Shown piece by piece: positions 7,846-17,052 of a DNA stretch of 64,000 nucleotides. This DNA is from JANYBT01 sp038211475 (GTDB taxonomy: Bacteria > Acidobacteriota > Terriglobia > Terriglobales > Acidobacteriaceae). The notes beneath the pieces are model-generated. The model worked only from the letters and a program-made list of their open reading frames with translations. It made no database searches and was not told where the DNA came from. Both the position numbers and the translations under genes were made by a program. The stretch covers positions 37,419-101,418 of the forward strand of contig JBBQVN010000001.1 in the NCBI GenBank assembly GCA_038211475.1, written 5' to 3'. Positions within the stretch are counted from its first letter, which is position 1, and every line of letters begins with the position of its first letter.

Positions 7846-8580
7846 ATGGAGAAGACACGAGCAATCCTGGTGGACATCACGAAATGCATCGGCTGCCGGA
7901 GTTGCGAACAGGCGTGCAAACAGGTACATGGATTCCCGATGGAGACCGAAGCTCGGCTCTCGCCAACGGCGTTGACGGTGATCGAAGAGCACGGCGACAA
8001 GTTTGTGCGGAAAATGTGCATGCACTGTGAAGACCCGGCATGCGCCTCGGCGTGCCTGGTGGGGGCGCTGCGGAAGACCGCGGCGGGCCCGGTAACTTAT
8101 GACGGAGCGAAGTGCATCGGATGCAGGTACTGCTTGGTGGCGTGTCCGTTCAGCGTGCCGCGATATGAGTGGTCGAAGCTGGCGCCATTGGTCAAGAAGT
8201 GCGACATGTGTGCAACCCGACAATCGGCGGGTCAACTGCCGGCGTGTGTCGAAGCGTGTCCGACCGGAGCTTCGATTGTGGGCTGGCGCGGCGAAATTCT
8301 GGAGGAAGCGGAGCGGCGGATTCTGGGGGATGCCAAATACGTGAAGCACATTTATGGCAGTCAAGAGGCGGGGGGCACTTCGGTATTCTTCCTTTCCGAT
8401 GTGGCGTTCGAGAAGCTGGGCTTTGCAGCAGCACCGCAGCAGCCGATGCCAGTGCTAACAGCAAATGCTCTGGGTGATGTACCCACCGTGGTGATGGTGG
8501 GAGGAGCGGTACTGTCTGGGATCTACTGGATCACACAGCGGCGGGTGGCGGTGGCAAAGGAAGAACGACGGGAGCGGTAG
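7846..8580 (+). CDS. HybA/NrfC-type ferredoxin subunit with four [4Fe-4S] clusters and a C-terminal membrane helix
   Basis: 244 residues. ATG 7846 is preceded by AGGAGAG. Sixteen cysteines fall in four groups: C14/17/20/24, C58/61/66/70, C90/93/96/100 and C119/122/134/138. This is the pattern of the DmsB/HybA/NrfC electron-transfer family. There is no Tat leader, so it should face the cytoplasm, unlike HybA. Residues 212-230 form a C-terminal membrane anchor. It would pass electrons between a soluble partner and the NrfD-like quinone-reactive subunit encoded next. No hydrogenase or molybdopterin catalytic subunit is nearby. Confidence 0.9.
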   Translation: MEKTRAILVDITKCIGCRSCEQACKQVHGFPMETEARLSPTALTVIEEHGDKFVRKMCMHCEDPACASACLVGALRKTAAGPVTYDGAKCIGCRYCLVACPFSVPRYEWSKLAPLVKKCDMCATRQSAGQLPACVEACPTGASIVGWRGEILEEAERRILGDAKYVKHIYGSQEAGGTSVFFLSDVAFEKLGFAAAPQQPMPVLTANALGDVPTVVMVGGAVLSGIYWITQRRVAVAKEERRER

Positions 8581-8637
8581 CAGTCCAGTTTCAAGGTTCG
8601 ATCTCTAGGCGTGGTCAGTGCGTGAAAAGGAGGTTTT

Positions 8638-9804
8638 ATGAAAGGGCTTTGCAGCAAGATCACTTGGTGGCGAGGGATTGTCGGGTTTATCTTCGCGGCG
8701 GGATTGTATGCGACCTACGCGCGCTTCGCGTGGGGACTGGGACGCGCGACCAACCTGACTGATGCACAACCTTGGGGGCTGTGGGTAGGGATGGGGACGC
8801 TGTGCGGAGTGGGACTGTCGGCGGGCGGATTTGCGATTGCGGCAGCGGTGTACCTGCTCGGATTCGAGCGCTATCGCCCGGTGCTGCGAACCGCGGTGCT
8901 GGTATCGTTCCTCGGTTACTTGAGCGTGATTGCCGGCATGATGTATGAGTTGGGGCTGCCCTGGAGAATCTGGCATCCCATCTTCATGTGGAACCGCCAC
9001 TCGATGCTGTTTGAGATTAGCTGGTGCGTGATGATGTATACCACGGTGCTGGCGCTGGAGTTTTCGCCGGCACTGGTGGAGAAAATACCGTGGCAGGGTC
9101 TGCGCAACTGGTACCTGAAGTGGCACCACGAGGTGTTGATTGCGTTGGTGATGGTCGGCGTCGTGTTGTCGTCTCTGCACCAGTCCTTTCTGGGCGGCCT
9201 GTACTTGATTACCAAAGGCAAGTTGGATCCGTTGTGGTACAGCGCGTCGTTACCGACTATGTTCTACTTATCGGCGATTCCTGCGGGGCTCGCGGTCACC
9301 ATCATGGCAATGTATCTCTCCATCCGGTCGCTTAAGGCGGATGTGGATCCAGCAGTGTTGAGCGAAGTGAGCCGGCTGATCGCGCCATTGCTGGCCTTGT
9401 ACGCAATGTTCCGATTCGTCGACCTTATGACCCACAACGCGATGCCATACATGTTCCGATGGCGGGAGGAGTCGTGGTCGTTCTGGCTGGAGATCGGATT
9501 GTTTGTGATTGGGCCGCTGGTACTGTTGAGCCGGGAGAAGATTCGCAACAACCCGCAAACGCTCTACTGGACGTGCGCCATGGTGGTGGCGGGATTTATG
9601 ACCAACCGGCTGAATGTGTCGATCACCGGGCTGCAGGCCACTTCGGGGGTGTACTACATCCCGAAGTGGACGGAATTTGCGTCCACCTTGATGATTCTGG
9701 CTGCGGTGGTGATGGCATTCCGCTATGCGGTGATCTACTTGGATATTCTGCCGAAGGTTGCGGCTCGACCGCGCTGGACGGTGGGAACGGTGGCCCAGGC
9801 GTAA
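8638..9804 (+). CDS. NrfD/HybB-family integral membrane subunit
   Basis: 388 residues with about ten transmembrane helices. The N-terminal W-G-LW-G-GTLCGVGLSAGGF segment and later charged loops follow the HybB/NrfD (PsrC) pattern of quinone-interacting, haem-less membrane subunits. GGAGG is placed six bases before ATG 8638. It forms an operon with the GcvH-like protein and the four-cluster ferredoxin, so the three probably make one membrane complex linking the quinone pool to cytoplasmic electron carriers. Direction of electron flow and the partner enzyme cannot be read from the sequence. Confidence 0.9.
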   Translation: MKGLCSKITWWRGIVGFIFAAGLYATYARFAWGLGRATNLTDAQPWGLWVGMGTLCGVGLSAGGFAIAAAVYLLGFERYRPVLRTAVLVSFLGYLSVIAGMMYELGLPWRIWHPIFMWNRHSMLFEISWCVMMYTTVLALEFSPALVEKIPWQGLRNWYLKWHHEVLIALVMVGVVLSSLHQSFLGGLYLITKGKLDPLWYSASLPTMFYLSAIPAGLAVTIMAMYLSIRSLKADVDPAVLSEVSRLIAPLLALYAMFRFVDLMTHNAMPYMFRWREESWSFWLEIGLFVIGPLVLLSREKIRNNPQTLYWTCAMVVAGFMTNRLNVSITGLQATSGVYYIPKWTEFASTLMILAAVVMAFRYAVIYLDILPKVAARPRWTVGTVAQA

Positions 9805-9858
9805 GAGGGGAGTGCGGAGGCTAACAGCCTTCGCTGTTACAGACGGCAGTATCGAAAT

Positions 9859-9884
9859 AGGAGGGCGATTTCCATCGTCCTCCT
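9859..9884. terminator. Hairpin between convergent operons
   Basis: AGGAGGGCGAT (9859-9869) pairs with ATCGTCCTCCT (9874-9884) with one G-U, lying between the NrfD-like gene and the gcvPB stop. A smaller stem TAACAGC/GCTGTTA (9822-9839) precedes it. Probably bidirectional. Confidence 0.7.
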
Positions 9885-9887
9885 GTC

Positions 9888-11384
9888 TCAGCTTTTGGGC
9901 TCTGATTTCCAGCGCAAGACCGGCTTGCGCGCGGCCATCGTCTCGTCGAGGCGTGAGATGCGAGTGTGATAGGGGGCGCCCAGCACGAACTCCGGGTCTT
10001 CTTCCACTTCCTCAGCAATCGACTTCATCGCTTCAATGAACAAATCCAATTCTTCTTTGGGCTCGCTCTCGGTGGGCTCGATCATCAACGCCCCGGAGAC
10101 GATGAGAGGAAACGCGGTGGTATAGGGATGGAAGCCGTAGTCGATGAGGCGCTTGGCCATGTCCATGGTCTTGACGCCCTTGCGGGCCTGGATCTTGTCG
10201 CTGAATACGACCTCGTGCATGCTTGGAGTCGAATACGGCAGGTCGTAGACGCCTTCGAGACCCTTGCGAATGTAGTTGGCGTTGAGCACAGCGTCTTCAG
10301 TAGTCTGGCGGAGGCCATCGGGACCGTTGGCGAAGATGTAAGCGAGAGCGCGCACAAACATTCCGAAATTGCCGTAGAAGGCGCGAACCCGGCCCACCGA
10401 CTGGGGACGATTGTACTCAAAGCCCAGCGTATCGTCGGAGTGTTTAACAACGATCGGGGTGGGCAAGAAAGGTTCGAGAATTTGTTTCACCGCGACCGGG
10501 CCAGAGCCGGGGCCGCCACCACCGTGGGGAGTAGAAAAAGTTTTGTGCAGATTGAGATGCATCACGTCCACCCCGAAGTCGCCGGGACGGACTTTGCCGA
10601 CCAGGGCATTCATGTTGGCGCCGTCCATGTAAAGCAGTCCGCCCTTGGCGTGCATCAACGCGGCGATTTTGTGAATTTCTTCTTCGAAAACTCCCAGAGT
10701 GTTGGGATTGGTCAACATGAGCGCGGCGACGTCTTCGTTCATCTGGGCTTCGAGCGCTGAGATTTCGACCATGCCTCGGGAATTCGACTTCAAGTTTTCT
10801 ACCGCATATCCAACGGTGGCGGCGGTGGCGGGATTGGTGCCGTGGGCTGAATCGGGGATGAGGACCTTCTTGCGCGGATTGCCCTTGGATTGATGGTAGG
10901 CGCGGACCATGAGCAGGCCGGTGAGTTCGCCCTGGGCGCCAGCGGCCGGTTGCAGGGTAATCGCGTCCATGCCGGTGATTTCGAGCAGGCAGTCGCTGAG
11001 CGTCTGCATGATTCGCAGCGCGCCTTGCGAGATTTTCTCCGGCTGATAGGGGTGCCCGTTTGCGAGGCCTTCGACGCGGGCCACAGCCTCATTCACGCGC
11101 GGGTTGTACTTCATGGTGCAGGAGCCAAGCGGATACATGCCCAGATCAATGGCGTAATTCCAGGTGGACAGGCGGGTGAAGTGGCGAATAATTTCGATCT
11201 CGCTAACCTCGGGCATGTTGCCGAGGTCCTTGCGCTCAGCTTTGCCCAACAGAGCGGCAACGTCCACTTCGGGCACATCGAGCGGAGGCAATTTATACGC
11301 GGCTTTTCCGGGCGAGGACTTCTCGAAGATGAGGCCTTCGTTCTGGCTGATGTGGCGCGTGGCTTTGCGGGTCATGTGCTTCAT
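9888..11384 (-). CDS. gcvPB: Glycine dehydrogenase (decarboxylating) subunit 2
   Basis: 498 residues. This is the PLP-binding half of the two-subunit P protein, which decarboxylates glycine and transfers the aminomethyl group to lipoyl-GcvH. The NLHKTFSTPHGGGGPG segment holds the PLP lysine. Its start overlaps the gcvPA stop by 4 bases (11381-11384), so the pair is translationally coupled. It is the last gene of the gcvT-gcvH-gcvPA-gcvPB run on the minus strand. The split P protein is usual in Gram-positives, Thermotogae and Acidobacteriota. Confidence 0.97.
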   Translation of the reverse strand: MKHMTRKATRHISQNEGLIFEKSSPGKAAYKLPPLDVPEVDVAALLGKAERKDLGNMPEVSEIEIIRHFTRLSTWNYAIDLGMYPLGSCTMKYNPRVNEAVARVEGLANGHPYQPEKISQGALRIMQTLSDCLLEITGMDAITLQPAAGAQGELTGLLMVRAYHQSKGNPRKKVLIPDSAHGTNPATAATVGYAVENLKSNSRGMVEISALEAQMNEDVAALMLTNPNTLGVFEEEIHKIAALMHAKGGLLYMDGANMNALVGKVRPGDFGVDVMHLNLHKTFSTPHGGGGPGSGPVAVKQILEPFLPTPIVVKHSDDTLGFEYNRPQSVGRVRAFYGNFGMFVRALAYIFANGPDGLRQTTEDAVLNANYIRKGLEGVYDLPYSTPSMHEVVFSDKIQARKGVKTMDMAKRLIDYGFHPYTTAFPLIVSGALMIEPTESEPKEELDLFIEAMKSIAEEVEEDPEFVLGAPYHTRISRLDETMAARKPVLRWKSEPKS

Positions 11385-12760
11385 CGCACTTGCTCCTCGA
11401 CGCTGGAATCGTTCATGCTGCGGACCGAGCGCTCGCTGTCGGCAACCACTCCTACGGCAGTATCGATGGCGGAACGCGTGGTCATCTCAGTGCAGCACCA
11501 CAAGGCGGCGTTGCCGACTTCAGGGAAGAACTTTTTCAGGGTCAGGCCACCAGTGATTTTGTGTCCGAGCAGGCGTCCGTTGATGGCGGACGGGTCTTCG
11601 CTGGTTTCGACTACGAATTCATTGAAGCGGGGAGAACCGGAAAACAGCACCTTTGCATGTTTGCCGAATTGTTGGGCTGCGTATTCGGTCTTCGCCAGGT
11701 TTTGCTTGGCCAATTCCTTCAGTCCGACTTTGCCGTAGATGGTCATGAATATGTTGACCATTAGCGCGACCAGGGCTTGGTTGGTGCAAATATTTGAGGT
11801 CGCCTTCTCGCGACGGATGTGCTGCTCGCGCGTCGCCAGGGTGAGGACGAACCCGCGTTTGCCGTTGGAGTCAGTGGTTTGTCCGGCCAGTCGGCCTGGC
11901 ATCTGGCGCACGAACTTCTCCCGGGTGGCGATAACGCCGCAGTAAGGGCCCCCAAACCCGAGGGGCACGCCGAAAGACTGAGCTTCCATGGCGATGATAT
12001 CGGCCGAGCGCGGCGGCTCGACGATGCCGAGAGAAACGGCTTCCGCAATCGAGACCACCAGTAGCGCGCCATGTTTGTGGGCGATTTCCGCGATGGCATC
12101 CACATCCTCAATCACGCCAAAGAAATTGGGCGACTGGATCAGGACGCAGGCTGTATCCGAACCAATGGATTGTTCCAGTCCCTTCAGATCGATGCGGCCC
12201 GTGGCGGTGAAGGGCACAGTGGACATGGGCAGGCCCTGATGCGTGGCGTAGGTGGCCATCACCTCGCGATATTCCGGATGCAGACTGCGCGCGATGAGGA
12301 CTGAACTGTGTCCGGTGAGGCGCGCCGCCATCATGACCGCTTCGGCGGCCCCAGTGGAGCCGTCATACATCGAAGCGTTGGCGACTTCCATGCCGGTCAA
12401 TTCGCAAATCATGGATTGAAATTCGAAAATGGCTTGCAACGTGCCCTGGGCAAATTCGGCCTGGTAGGGAGTGTAAGAGGTAAGGAATTCGCCGCGGGAG
12501 ATGAGCGCGTCAATCACCACCGGCCGGTAGTGCAAATAGGCTCCGGCGCCGAGAAAGCTGGTGTAGCCTTCGCCGTTCTCGCGCGAACGCTGGCGGAACC
12601 AGTCCACGATTTCGGATTCGGCCATCTGGCGGGGGATGTTGAGGTCGCGAGTCAGGCGATATTCAGCCGGGATGGGGGCAAACAGGTCGTTTATGGAGCC
12701 AGCTCCGATGGTCTGGAGCATCGCTTCGCGGTCAGCGGGAGATTTCGGTAAGTAGCGCAT
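11381..12760 (-). CDS. gcvPA: Glycine dehydrogenase (decarboxylating) subunit 1
   Basis: 459 residues, usual length for GcvPA. It starts MRYLPKSPADREAML, as the family does, and contains YTPYQAEFAQGTLQ and the GxFGVPLGFGGPYCG region of P proteins. It pairs with GcvPB to form the alpha2beta2 glycine decarboxylase. The gap of 194 bases to gcvH upstream is longer than the other spacings in the operon and shows no terminator. Confidence 0.97.
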   Translation of the reverse strand: MRYLPKSPADREAMLQTIGAGSINDLFAPIPAEYRLTRDLNIPRQMAESEIVDWFRQRSRENGEGYTSFLGAGAYLHYRPVVIDALISRGEFLTSYTPYQAEFAQGTLQAIFEFQSMICELTGMEVANASMYDGSTGAAEAVMMAARLTGHSSVLIARSLHPEYREVMATYATHQGLPMSTVPFTATGRIDLKGLEQSIGSDTACVLIQSPNFFGVIEDVDAIAEIAHKHGALLVVSIAEAVSLGIVEPPRSADIIAMEAQSFGVPLGFGGPYCGVIATREKFVRQMPGRLAGQTTDSNGKRGFVLTLATREQHIRREKATSNICTNQALVALMVNIFMTIYGKVGLKELAKQNLAKTEYAAQQFGKHAKVLFSGSPRFNEFVVETSEDPSAINGRLLGHKITGGLTLKKFFPEVGNAALWCCTEMTTRSAIDTAVGVVADSERSVRSMNDSSVEEQVR

Positions 12761-12954
12761 GGGAACCTACATTCGATGCAGCCCGGAAGCGATTTGATTG
12801 CGGCATCCGGATGAGCGTGCCGTGAAAGAAAAAATTAAGGGCGAATTATCGTGTAAGGCGTTCCTTCGACTGCAGATTCCACCGGGCAAAGCACCAGAAG
12901 CTGTGATCTATTCGCGCGCTGGTGTTGAACGAGTTTGGGATTAGGCAAGCTTCT

Positions 12955-13335
12955 CTAGTGTCCGGCTTCTTCGGTGACAAACTTGTCGTAGTCGGCGGCG
13001 GAAAGTAGGCTGTCCATCTCCGAGGGGTTGCTGAGCTTGAGCTTGAGCATCCATGAACCATGAGCGTCCTTATTGACTTGCTCAGGAGCGGTGGCCAGCG
13101 CTTCGTTGACTTCGGTGATGGTGCCCGAGACTGGCGCGTAGAGATCGGAGACGGCTTTCACCGATTCGACCGTGCCGAAGCTCTTGCCCGCAGTGAGTTC
13201 CGCGCCAACTTTCGGCAGGTCCACAAAGACGATATCGCCAAGCGATTCCTGGGCGTAATGGGTGATGCCCATTGTGCCGTCGGCGGTGATCCACTCGTGT
13301 TCCTTGGTGTATTTGCGGTCAGTGGGAAAGGGCAT
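12955..13335 (-). CDS. gcvH: Glycine cleavage system H protein
   Basis: 126 residues. It shuttles the aminomethyl group on its lipoyl arm between P, T and L proteins. The KEHEW start and ESVKAVSD motif are intact, with Lys60 as lipoylation site. ATG 13335 was chosen over an upstream TTG at 13371 because the family begins just before the HEW motif. It lies 47 bases after gcvT. Confidence 0.97.
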   Translation of the reverse strand: MPFPTDRKYTKEHEWITADGTMGITHYAQESLGDIVFVDLPKVGAELTAGKSFGTVESVKAVSDLYAPVSGTITEVNEALATAPEQVNKDAHGSWMLKLKLSNPSEMDSLLSAADYDKFVTEEAGH

Positions 13336-13382
13336 AATCGCTTTTTGCTCCTGGCTTCTAACAAAACTCAAACTCGGCGGCG

Positions 13383-14525
13383 CTACGGCTTTTTCGGGCG
13401 TTTATAGAATGGCGAAGGCACCACTTGCGCCCCCACCGACTGACCACGTATTCCTACTTTAACAGTGCTGCCAACCGCCGCGAACTCTATGGGAACGTAA
13501 GCCAGCGCAATATTTTTCTTCAGGAATGGCGCCGGCGACCCGCTGGTGACATAGCCAATTTCACGGCCATTGTCGTCCAGCACTCTGTAGCCGTCGCGGG
13601 CAATTCCGCGCTCCACCATTTCCAGTCCGACCAAGGTCCGCTTCCCACCTTCGGCTTTCGCTTGGGCTAGAGCAGCGCGACCTATAAAATCCCGCTTGTC
13701 CATCTTGCAGAACCGATCCAGGCCGGCTTCCCAGACGTTGATGGTATCGGAAATCTCGTGTCCGTAGAGCGACAGGTTGCCTTCGAGGCGGAGCGTATTG
13801 CGCGAGCCCAGGCCGCAGGCGACCACGCCAAATTCTTTGCCCGCTGCCAGGATCTCGTTCCACACTCGCGCGCTGGTGGCTTCGTCGGCGGGGATATAAA
13901 TTTCGAAGCCATCTTCGGCGGTGTATCCGGTGCGTCCGATAAGGATGTTGGGGATGCCGCAGACGGTACCGCGCGTTACCCAATAAAACTTGACCGCGCT
14001 TAGATCAGCATCGGTGAGTTTTTGCAGTAGGTTGACCGCCTTGGGACCCTGGATGGCGATCTGGGTGAAGTCGTCAGAGAGGTGCTCGACCGCGCAGTCG
14101 AACTGAAGCGTGTTGTCGCGAACCCACTGGAAATCCTTTTCGCGAGTGCCGGCGTTGATGACCAGCAGGTAGTCGTCTTCCCCCAATCGGTGCACGATAA
14201 CGTCGTCCACAAACGTGCCTTGCGGGTAAAGCATCGCCGAGTATTGCGCCTGACCGATGGCGAGCTTGGCCGCGTCGTTCATGGAAATGTGCTGGACGGC
14301 GGCGAGAGCCTGAGGGCCATGCAAGCGAATGTCGCCCATGTGACTGACGTCGAAAATGCCCACTCCGTTGCGGACCGCCAGATGTTCGGCGATGATGCCG
14401 CCGGAGCCAGGGTATTCGACGGGCATGTCCCAGCCATTGAACTCGACCATCTTGGCGCCCATGGCACGGTGCACGGCGTTGAGCGCGGTTTTGCGGACGA
14501 CGGGAGAAGTCGCGGACAAAAGCAT
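13383..14525 (-). CDS. gcvT: Glycine cleavage system T protein (aminomethyltransferase)
   Basis: 380 residues. It releases ammonia from aminomethyl-GcvH and passes the one-carbon unit to tetrahydrofolate. MVEFNGWDMPVEY, the GIFDVSHMGDI strand with the catalytic Asp region, the GRTGYTAEDGFEIY block and the C-terminal beta-barrel (after residue 290) all fit. It opens the gcv cluster on the minus strand, 94 bases after the methylmalonyl-CoA mutase stop. Confidence 0.97.
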   Translation of the reverse strand: MLLSATSPVVRKTALNAVHRAMGAKMVEFNGWDMPVEYPGSGGIIAEHLAVRNGVGIFDVSHMGDIRLHGPQALAAVQHISMNDAAKLAIGQAQYSAMLYPQGTFVDDVIVHRLGEDDYLLVINAGTREKDFQWVRDNTLQFDCAVEHLSDDFTQIAIQGPKAVNLLQKLTDADLSAVKFYWVTRGTVCGIPNILIGRTGYTAEDGFEIYIPADEATSARVWNEILAAGKEFGVVACGLGSRNTLRLEGNLSLYGHEISDTINVWEAGLDRFCKMDKRDFIGRAALAQAKAEGGKRTLVGLEMVERGIARDGYRVLDDNGREIGYVTSGSPAPFLKKNIALAYVPIEFAAVGSTVKVGIRGQSVGAQVVPSPFYKRPKKP

Positions 14526-14619
14526 TCCTTAAAGGCAGCGGCGGCTGCCGGAGATTACAGAACTTATCACCCTAACATGGCGAGGCGTTGCCTGTCAGCC
14601 GGATGGAGGAACCCGCGAT

Positions 14620-16242
14620 TCATACCACCACCGCCTCTTTGTACTCCCCATACACTCTGCGCATAGCGTCGGAGATCTCGCCCACTGTTGCGTTGGCTTC
14701 TACAGCCGCCAAGATGCGCGGCATCAGATTGTCACCGGTGCGTGCCGTGTCTTCGACGGCTTGAATGGCAGACGCAAAGGTTTGCCGGTCGCGGCGGGCT
14801 CGCAACGCTTGCAAGCGCTCCACCTGCCGGGGCTCCAGTGCCGGGTCAATGCGCTGAGTGGGAATCGCCTTCTCTTCTCCAACGGAAAAGCTGTTCACCC
14901 CGACAACCACCGACTCCATGCGGTCCACCGACTGCTGATATTCGTAGGCGGCGTTCTGGATTTCCTGCTGCACGTAGCCGCGCTCAATCGCCTTCAACAT
15001 GCCGCCCATGCCGTCAATTTTTTCGATGTAGGCATTGGCGTGGGTTTCAATCTCGTTAGTCAAAGACTCGATGTAGTAAGAGCCGGCCAGCGGATCAATG
15101 GTCTCGGACGCGCCGGATTCGTGGGCGATGATTTGCTGCGTCCTCAGAGCAATGCGCGCAGATTGCTCGGTGGGCAGAGCGAGAGCCTCGTCGTAGGAAT
15201 TGGTATGCAGCGATTGCGTCCCGCCCAGAACCGCGGCCAGGGCCTGTAACGCGGTGCGTACAATGTTGTTCTCCGGCTGCTGCGCGGTGAGCGTGGAACC
15301 CGCAGTCTGAGTATGAAAGCGCAGCATCCACGACTTGGGATTCCGGGCGCCAAAGCGGTCGCGCATGATGCGAGCCCACATTCGGCGGGCGGCTCGAAAC
15401 TTGGCAACCTCCTGCAGAAAATTGTTGTGCGCATTGAAGAAAAAACTGAGCCGTGGGGCGAATTTGTCGATGTCGAGACCGGCCTGCACCGCCGCTTGCA
15501 CGTAGGCTATGCCATTTCCCAGGGTGAAGGCGACTTCCTGGACGGCGGTGGATCCAGCTTCGCGCATGTGGTAGCCGGAGATGGAAATGGTGTTCCACTT
15601 AGGAACGTTCTGGTTGGTCCAGGCAAACAGGTCGGTGATGATGCGCATGGCCTGATGCGGGGGGTAGATGTAGGTACCGCGCGCAATGTACTCCTTGAGC
15701 ACGTCGTTCTGCACCGTGCCTTGCAGTTTGCGGGTGTCGCCGCCCTGCCGCTTGGCAACCGTCACGTAGAGCGCCAGCAGAATACTGGCGGAGGCGTTGA
15801 TAGTCATCGAGGTGGAAATTTTGGTCAGCTCGATGCCCTTGAACAGTCGCTCCATGTCTTCGATGGAATCTATGGCGACGCCGACCTTGCCGACCTCGCC
15901 CACGGAGAGCGGGTTGTCAGAGTCCAAGCCGATTTGGGTGGGCAGATCAAAAGCGACCGAGAGGCCGTTGGTCCCATTGGCCAGCAAATATTTATAGCGC
16001 TTGTTGGATTCCTCGGCGTCGCCCATGCCTGCGTACTGGCGCATGGTCCAGAGCCGGCCGCGGTACATGGTGGCCTGCACCCCTCGGGTGTAAGGAAACT
16101 GGCCGGGATAGCCCGCATCGCGATCGTAGTCCCAACCCGCCAGGTCGGCGGGGGTGTACAGAGGACGCACTGAGATGGCAGAGGGGATGTGTGGTTTGGA
16201 GACTTGAGGTTTGACGGGGTCGGCGGTCTTGAGGTCGGTCAT
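14620..16242 (-). CDS. mcmA: Methylmalonyl-CoA mutase, large-subunit catalytic domain
   Basis: 540 residues. The TIM-barrel half of a B12-dependent acyl-CoA mutase interconverts methylmalonyl-CoA and succinyl-CoA. The C-terminal cobalamin-binding domain is absent and must be a separate gene outside the window. Tyr70 (in RQYAG) and Arg188 (in the YIARGTY segment) correspond to Tyr89 and Arg207 of the P. shermanii enzyme, which bind the methylmalonyl carboxylate. Isobutyryl-CoA mutases have Phe/Gln there, so a methylmalonyl substrate is favoured. ATG 16242 has AGGGGTGG upstream. A longer in-frame reading to 16515 overlaps the preceding membrane-protein gene and is rejected. Confidence 0.93.
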   Translation of the reverse strand: MTDLKTADPVKPQVSKPHIPSAISVRPLYTPADLAGWDYDRDAGYPGQFPYTRGVQATMYRGRLWTMRQYAGMGDAEESNKRYKYLLANGTNGLSVAFDLPTQIGLDSDNPLSVGEVGKVGVAIDSIEDMERLFKGIELTKISTSMTINASASILLALYVTVAKRQGGDTRKLQGTVQNDVLKEYIARGTYIYPPHQAMRIITDLFAWTNQNVPKWNTISISGYHMREAGSTAVQEVAFTLGNGIAYVQAAVQAGLDIDKFAPRLSFFFNAHNNFLQEVAKFRAARRMWARIMRDRFGARNPKSWMLRFHTQTAGSTLTAQQPENNIVRTALQALAAVLGGTQSLHTNSYDEALALPTEQSARIALRTQQIIAHESGASETIDPLAGSYYIESLTNEIETHANAYIEKIDGMGGMLKAIERGYVQQEIQNAAYEYQQSVDRMESVVVGVNSFSVGEEKAIPTQRIDPALEPRQVERLQALRARRDRQTFASAIQAVEDTARTGDNLMPRILAAVEANATVGEISDAMRRVYGEYKEAVVV

Positions 16243-16268
16243 ATCCACCCCTGACGAAAATTTTTCGA

Positions 16269-16604
16269 TCAGTTTCTGCGTTTCTTCTTCACACGCCAAA
16301 ACGAGCTGATACCAAACCATCCGAACACGAGGGTGAAACAGATGGCAACGATCAGCCGGCCAGAATTGTGAGTTGATTGATATTTGGGATACTCGCGTGC
16401 CAAACCAAGAGCGCCAAAGCTCGCGATGAAAAGAAAGACAAAGCCAGTCACTTCCAGCCAGAGCTGGTGGAGCACTTGCCCGGTGGAGCGGGCGGTGGTG
16501 AGGGCGGCTTTCCACACGGCACTCGACAGGCGGCCCTCGTTCAGCCGCCGGCCTGCCAGTCGCGCTAGATTGCCCAGGGTCTTAAAGCTAGAAGCACTCG
16601 CCAC
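16269..16604 (-). CDS. Small hypothetical membrane protein upstream of mcmA
   Basis: 111 residues with two hydrophobic helices (about 52-68 and 83-101) and a basic C-terminus VKKKRRN. The GTG start at 16604 has no clear ribosome site, so the start is uncertain. It ends 26 bases before mcmA on the same strand, suggesting co-transcription. No family recognised. Confidence 0.6.
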   Translation of the reverse strand: MASASSFKTLGNLARLAGRRLNEGRLSSAVWKAALTTARSTGQVLHQLWLEVTGFVFLFIASFGALGLAREYPKYQSTHNSGRLIVAICFTLVFGWFGISSFWRVKKKRRN

Positions 16605-16645
16605 ATAGTGATTTTAGCAGCGTAGCGGATTAGAATAAGGACCAT

Positions 16646-16665
16646 CGTCACAAAACTTTGTGACG
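16646..16665. promoter_or_regulatory. 20-bp near-perfect palindrome between divergent genes
   Basis: CGTCACAAA-AC-TTTGTGACG: two 9-base arms around two central bases. It lies between the divergently read genes at 16604 (minus) and 16732 (plus), so it is well placed as an operator. The half-site order is the reverse of a CRP box. The cognate regulator is unknown. Confidence 0.55.
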
Positions 16666-16731
16666 GGTAAACATCGGGACGCTGGAATTGATATCGGGGC
16701 TGGTCAAAGGGAAAGGTTTTCTGGAGGGCTT

Positions 16732-17007
16732 GTGGACCAACGGCTGAAAGACATGATGAAGGAACTGGGCGAGGCGATCAACGAATCGCTGTCAGACTCC
16801 GAACCAATCTCACGCGTAGTGTCGCAGATCAAAGAAGGTGGATATGACGTGTTCCTGGTGCTGGAGGCGACCATCGGAGTCAGCAAGCAAGGCGAGGTTG
16901 CGAGTACGCCAGTGAACACTGACCTGGAATTTGCGATCAACGACCACGACGTGAAGTTCCTGAAATCGTTGCGCATCAGAATCGATGGGGAAGAGAGTAG
17001 CGACTAG
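16732..17007 (+). CDS. Small hypothetical protein
   Basis: 91 residues if GTG 16732 (after GGAGGG at 16723-16728) is used. ATG 16753 or 16756 are alternatives. The product is acidic, soluble, with an N-terminal amphipathic helix (MMKELGEAINESLSD) and alternating beta strands, and it ends EESSD. No family recognised. The strand pattern (YDVFLVLEATIGV, LEFAINDHDVKFL) suggests a small alpha/beta regulatory domain. Confidence 0.6.
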   Translation: MDQRLKDMMKELGEAINESLSDSEPISRVVSQIKEGGYDVFLVLEATIGVSKQGEVASTPVNTDLEFAINDHDVKFLKSLRIRIDGEESSD

Positions 17008-17052
17008 CCAGTGCGTTTCGCAAGGCGTAAGAAATGCGGCTGCACCCGCGTT

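Noticed and set aside
14526..14619. Glycine riboswitch before gcvT
   Set aside because: The 94 bases hold only a small GC-rich stem; the tandem aptamer core of glycine riboswitches is not visible.
16243..16515. N-terminal extension of methylmalonyl-CoA mutase
   Set aside because: It overlaps the small membrane-protein gene, is not conserved, and ATG 16242 has its own ribosome site.
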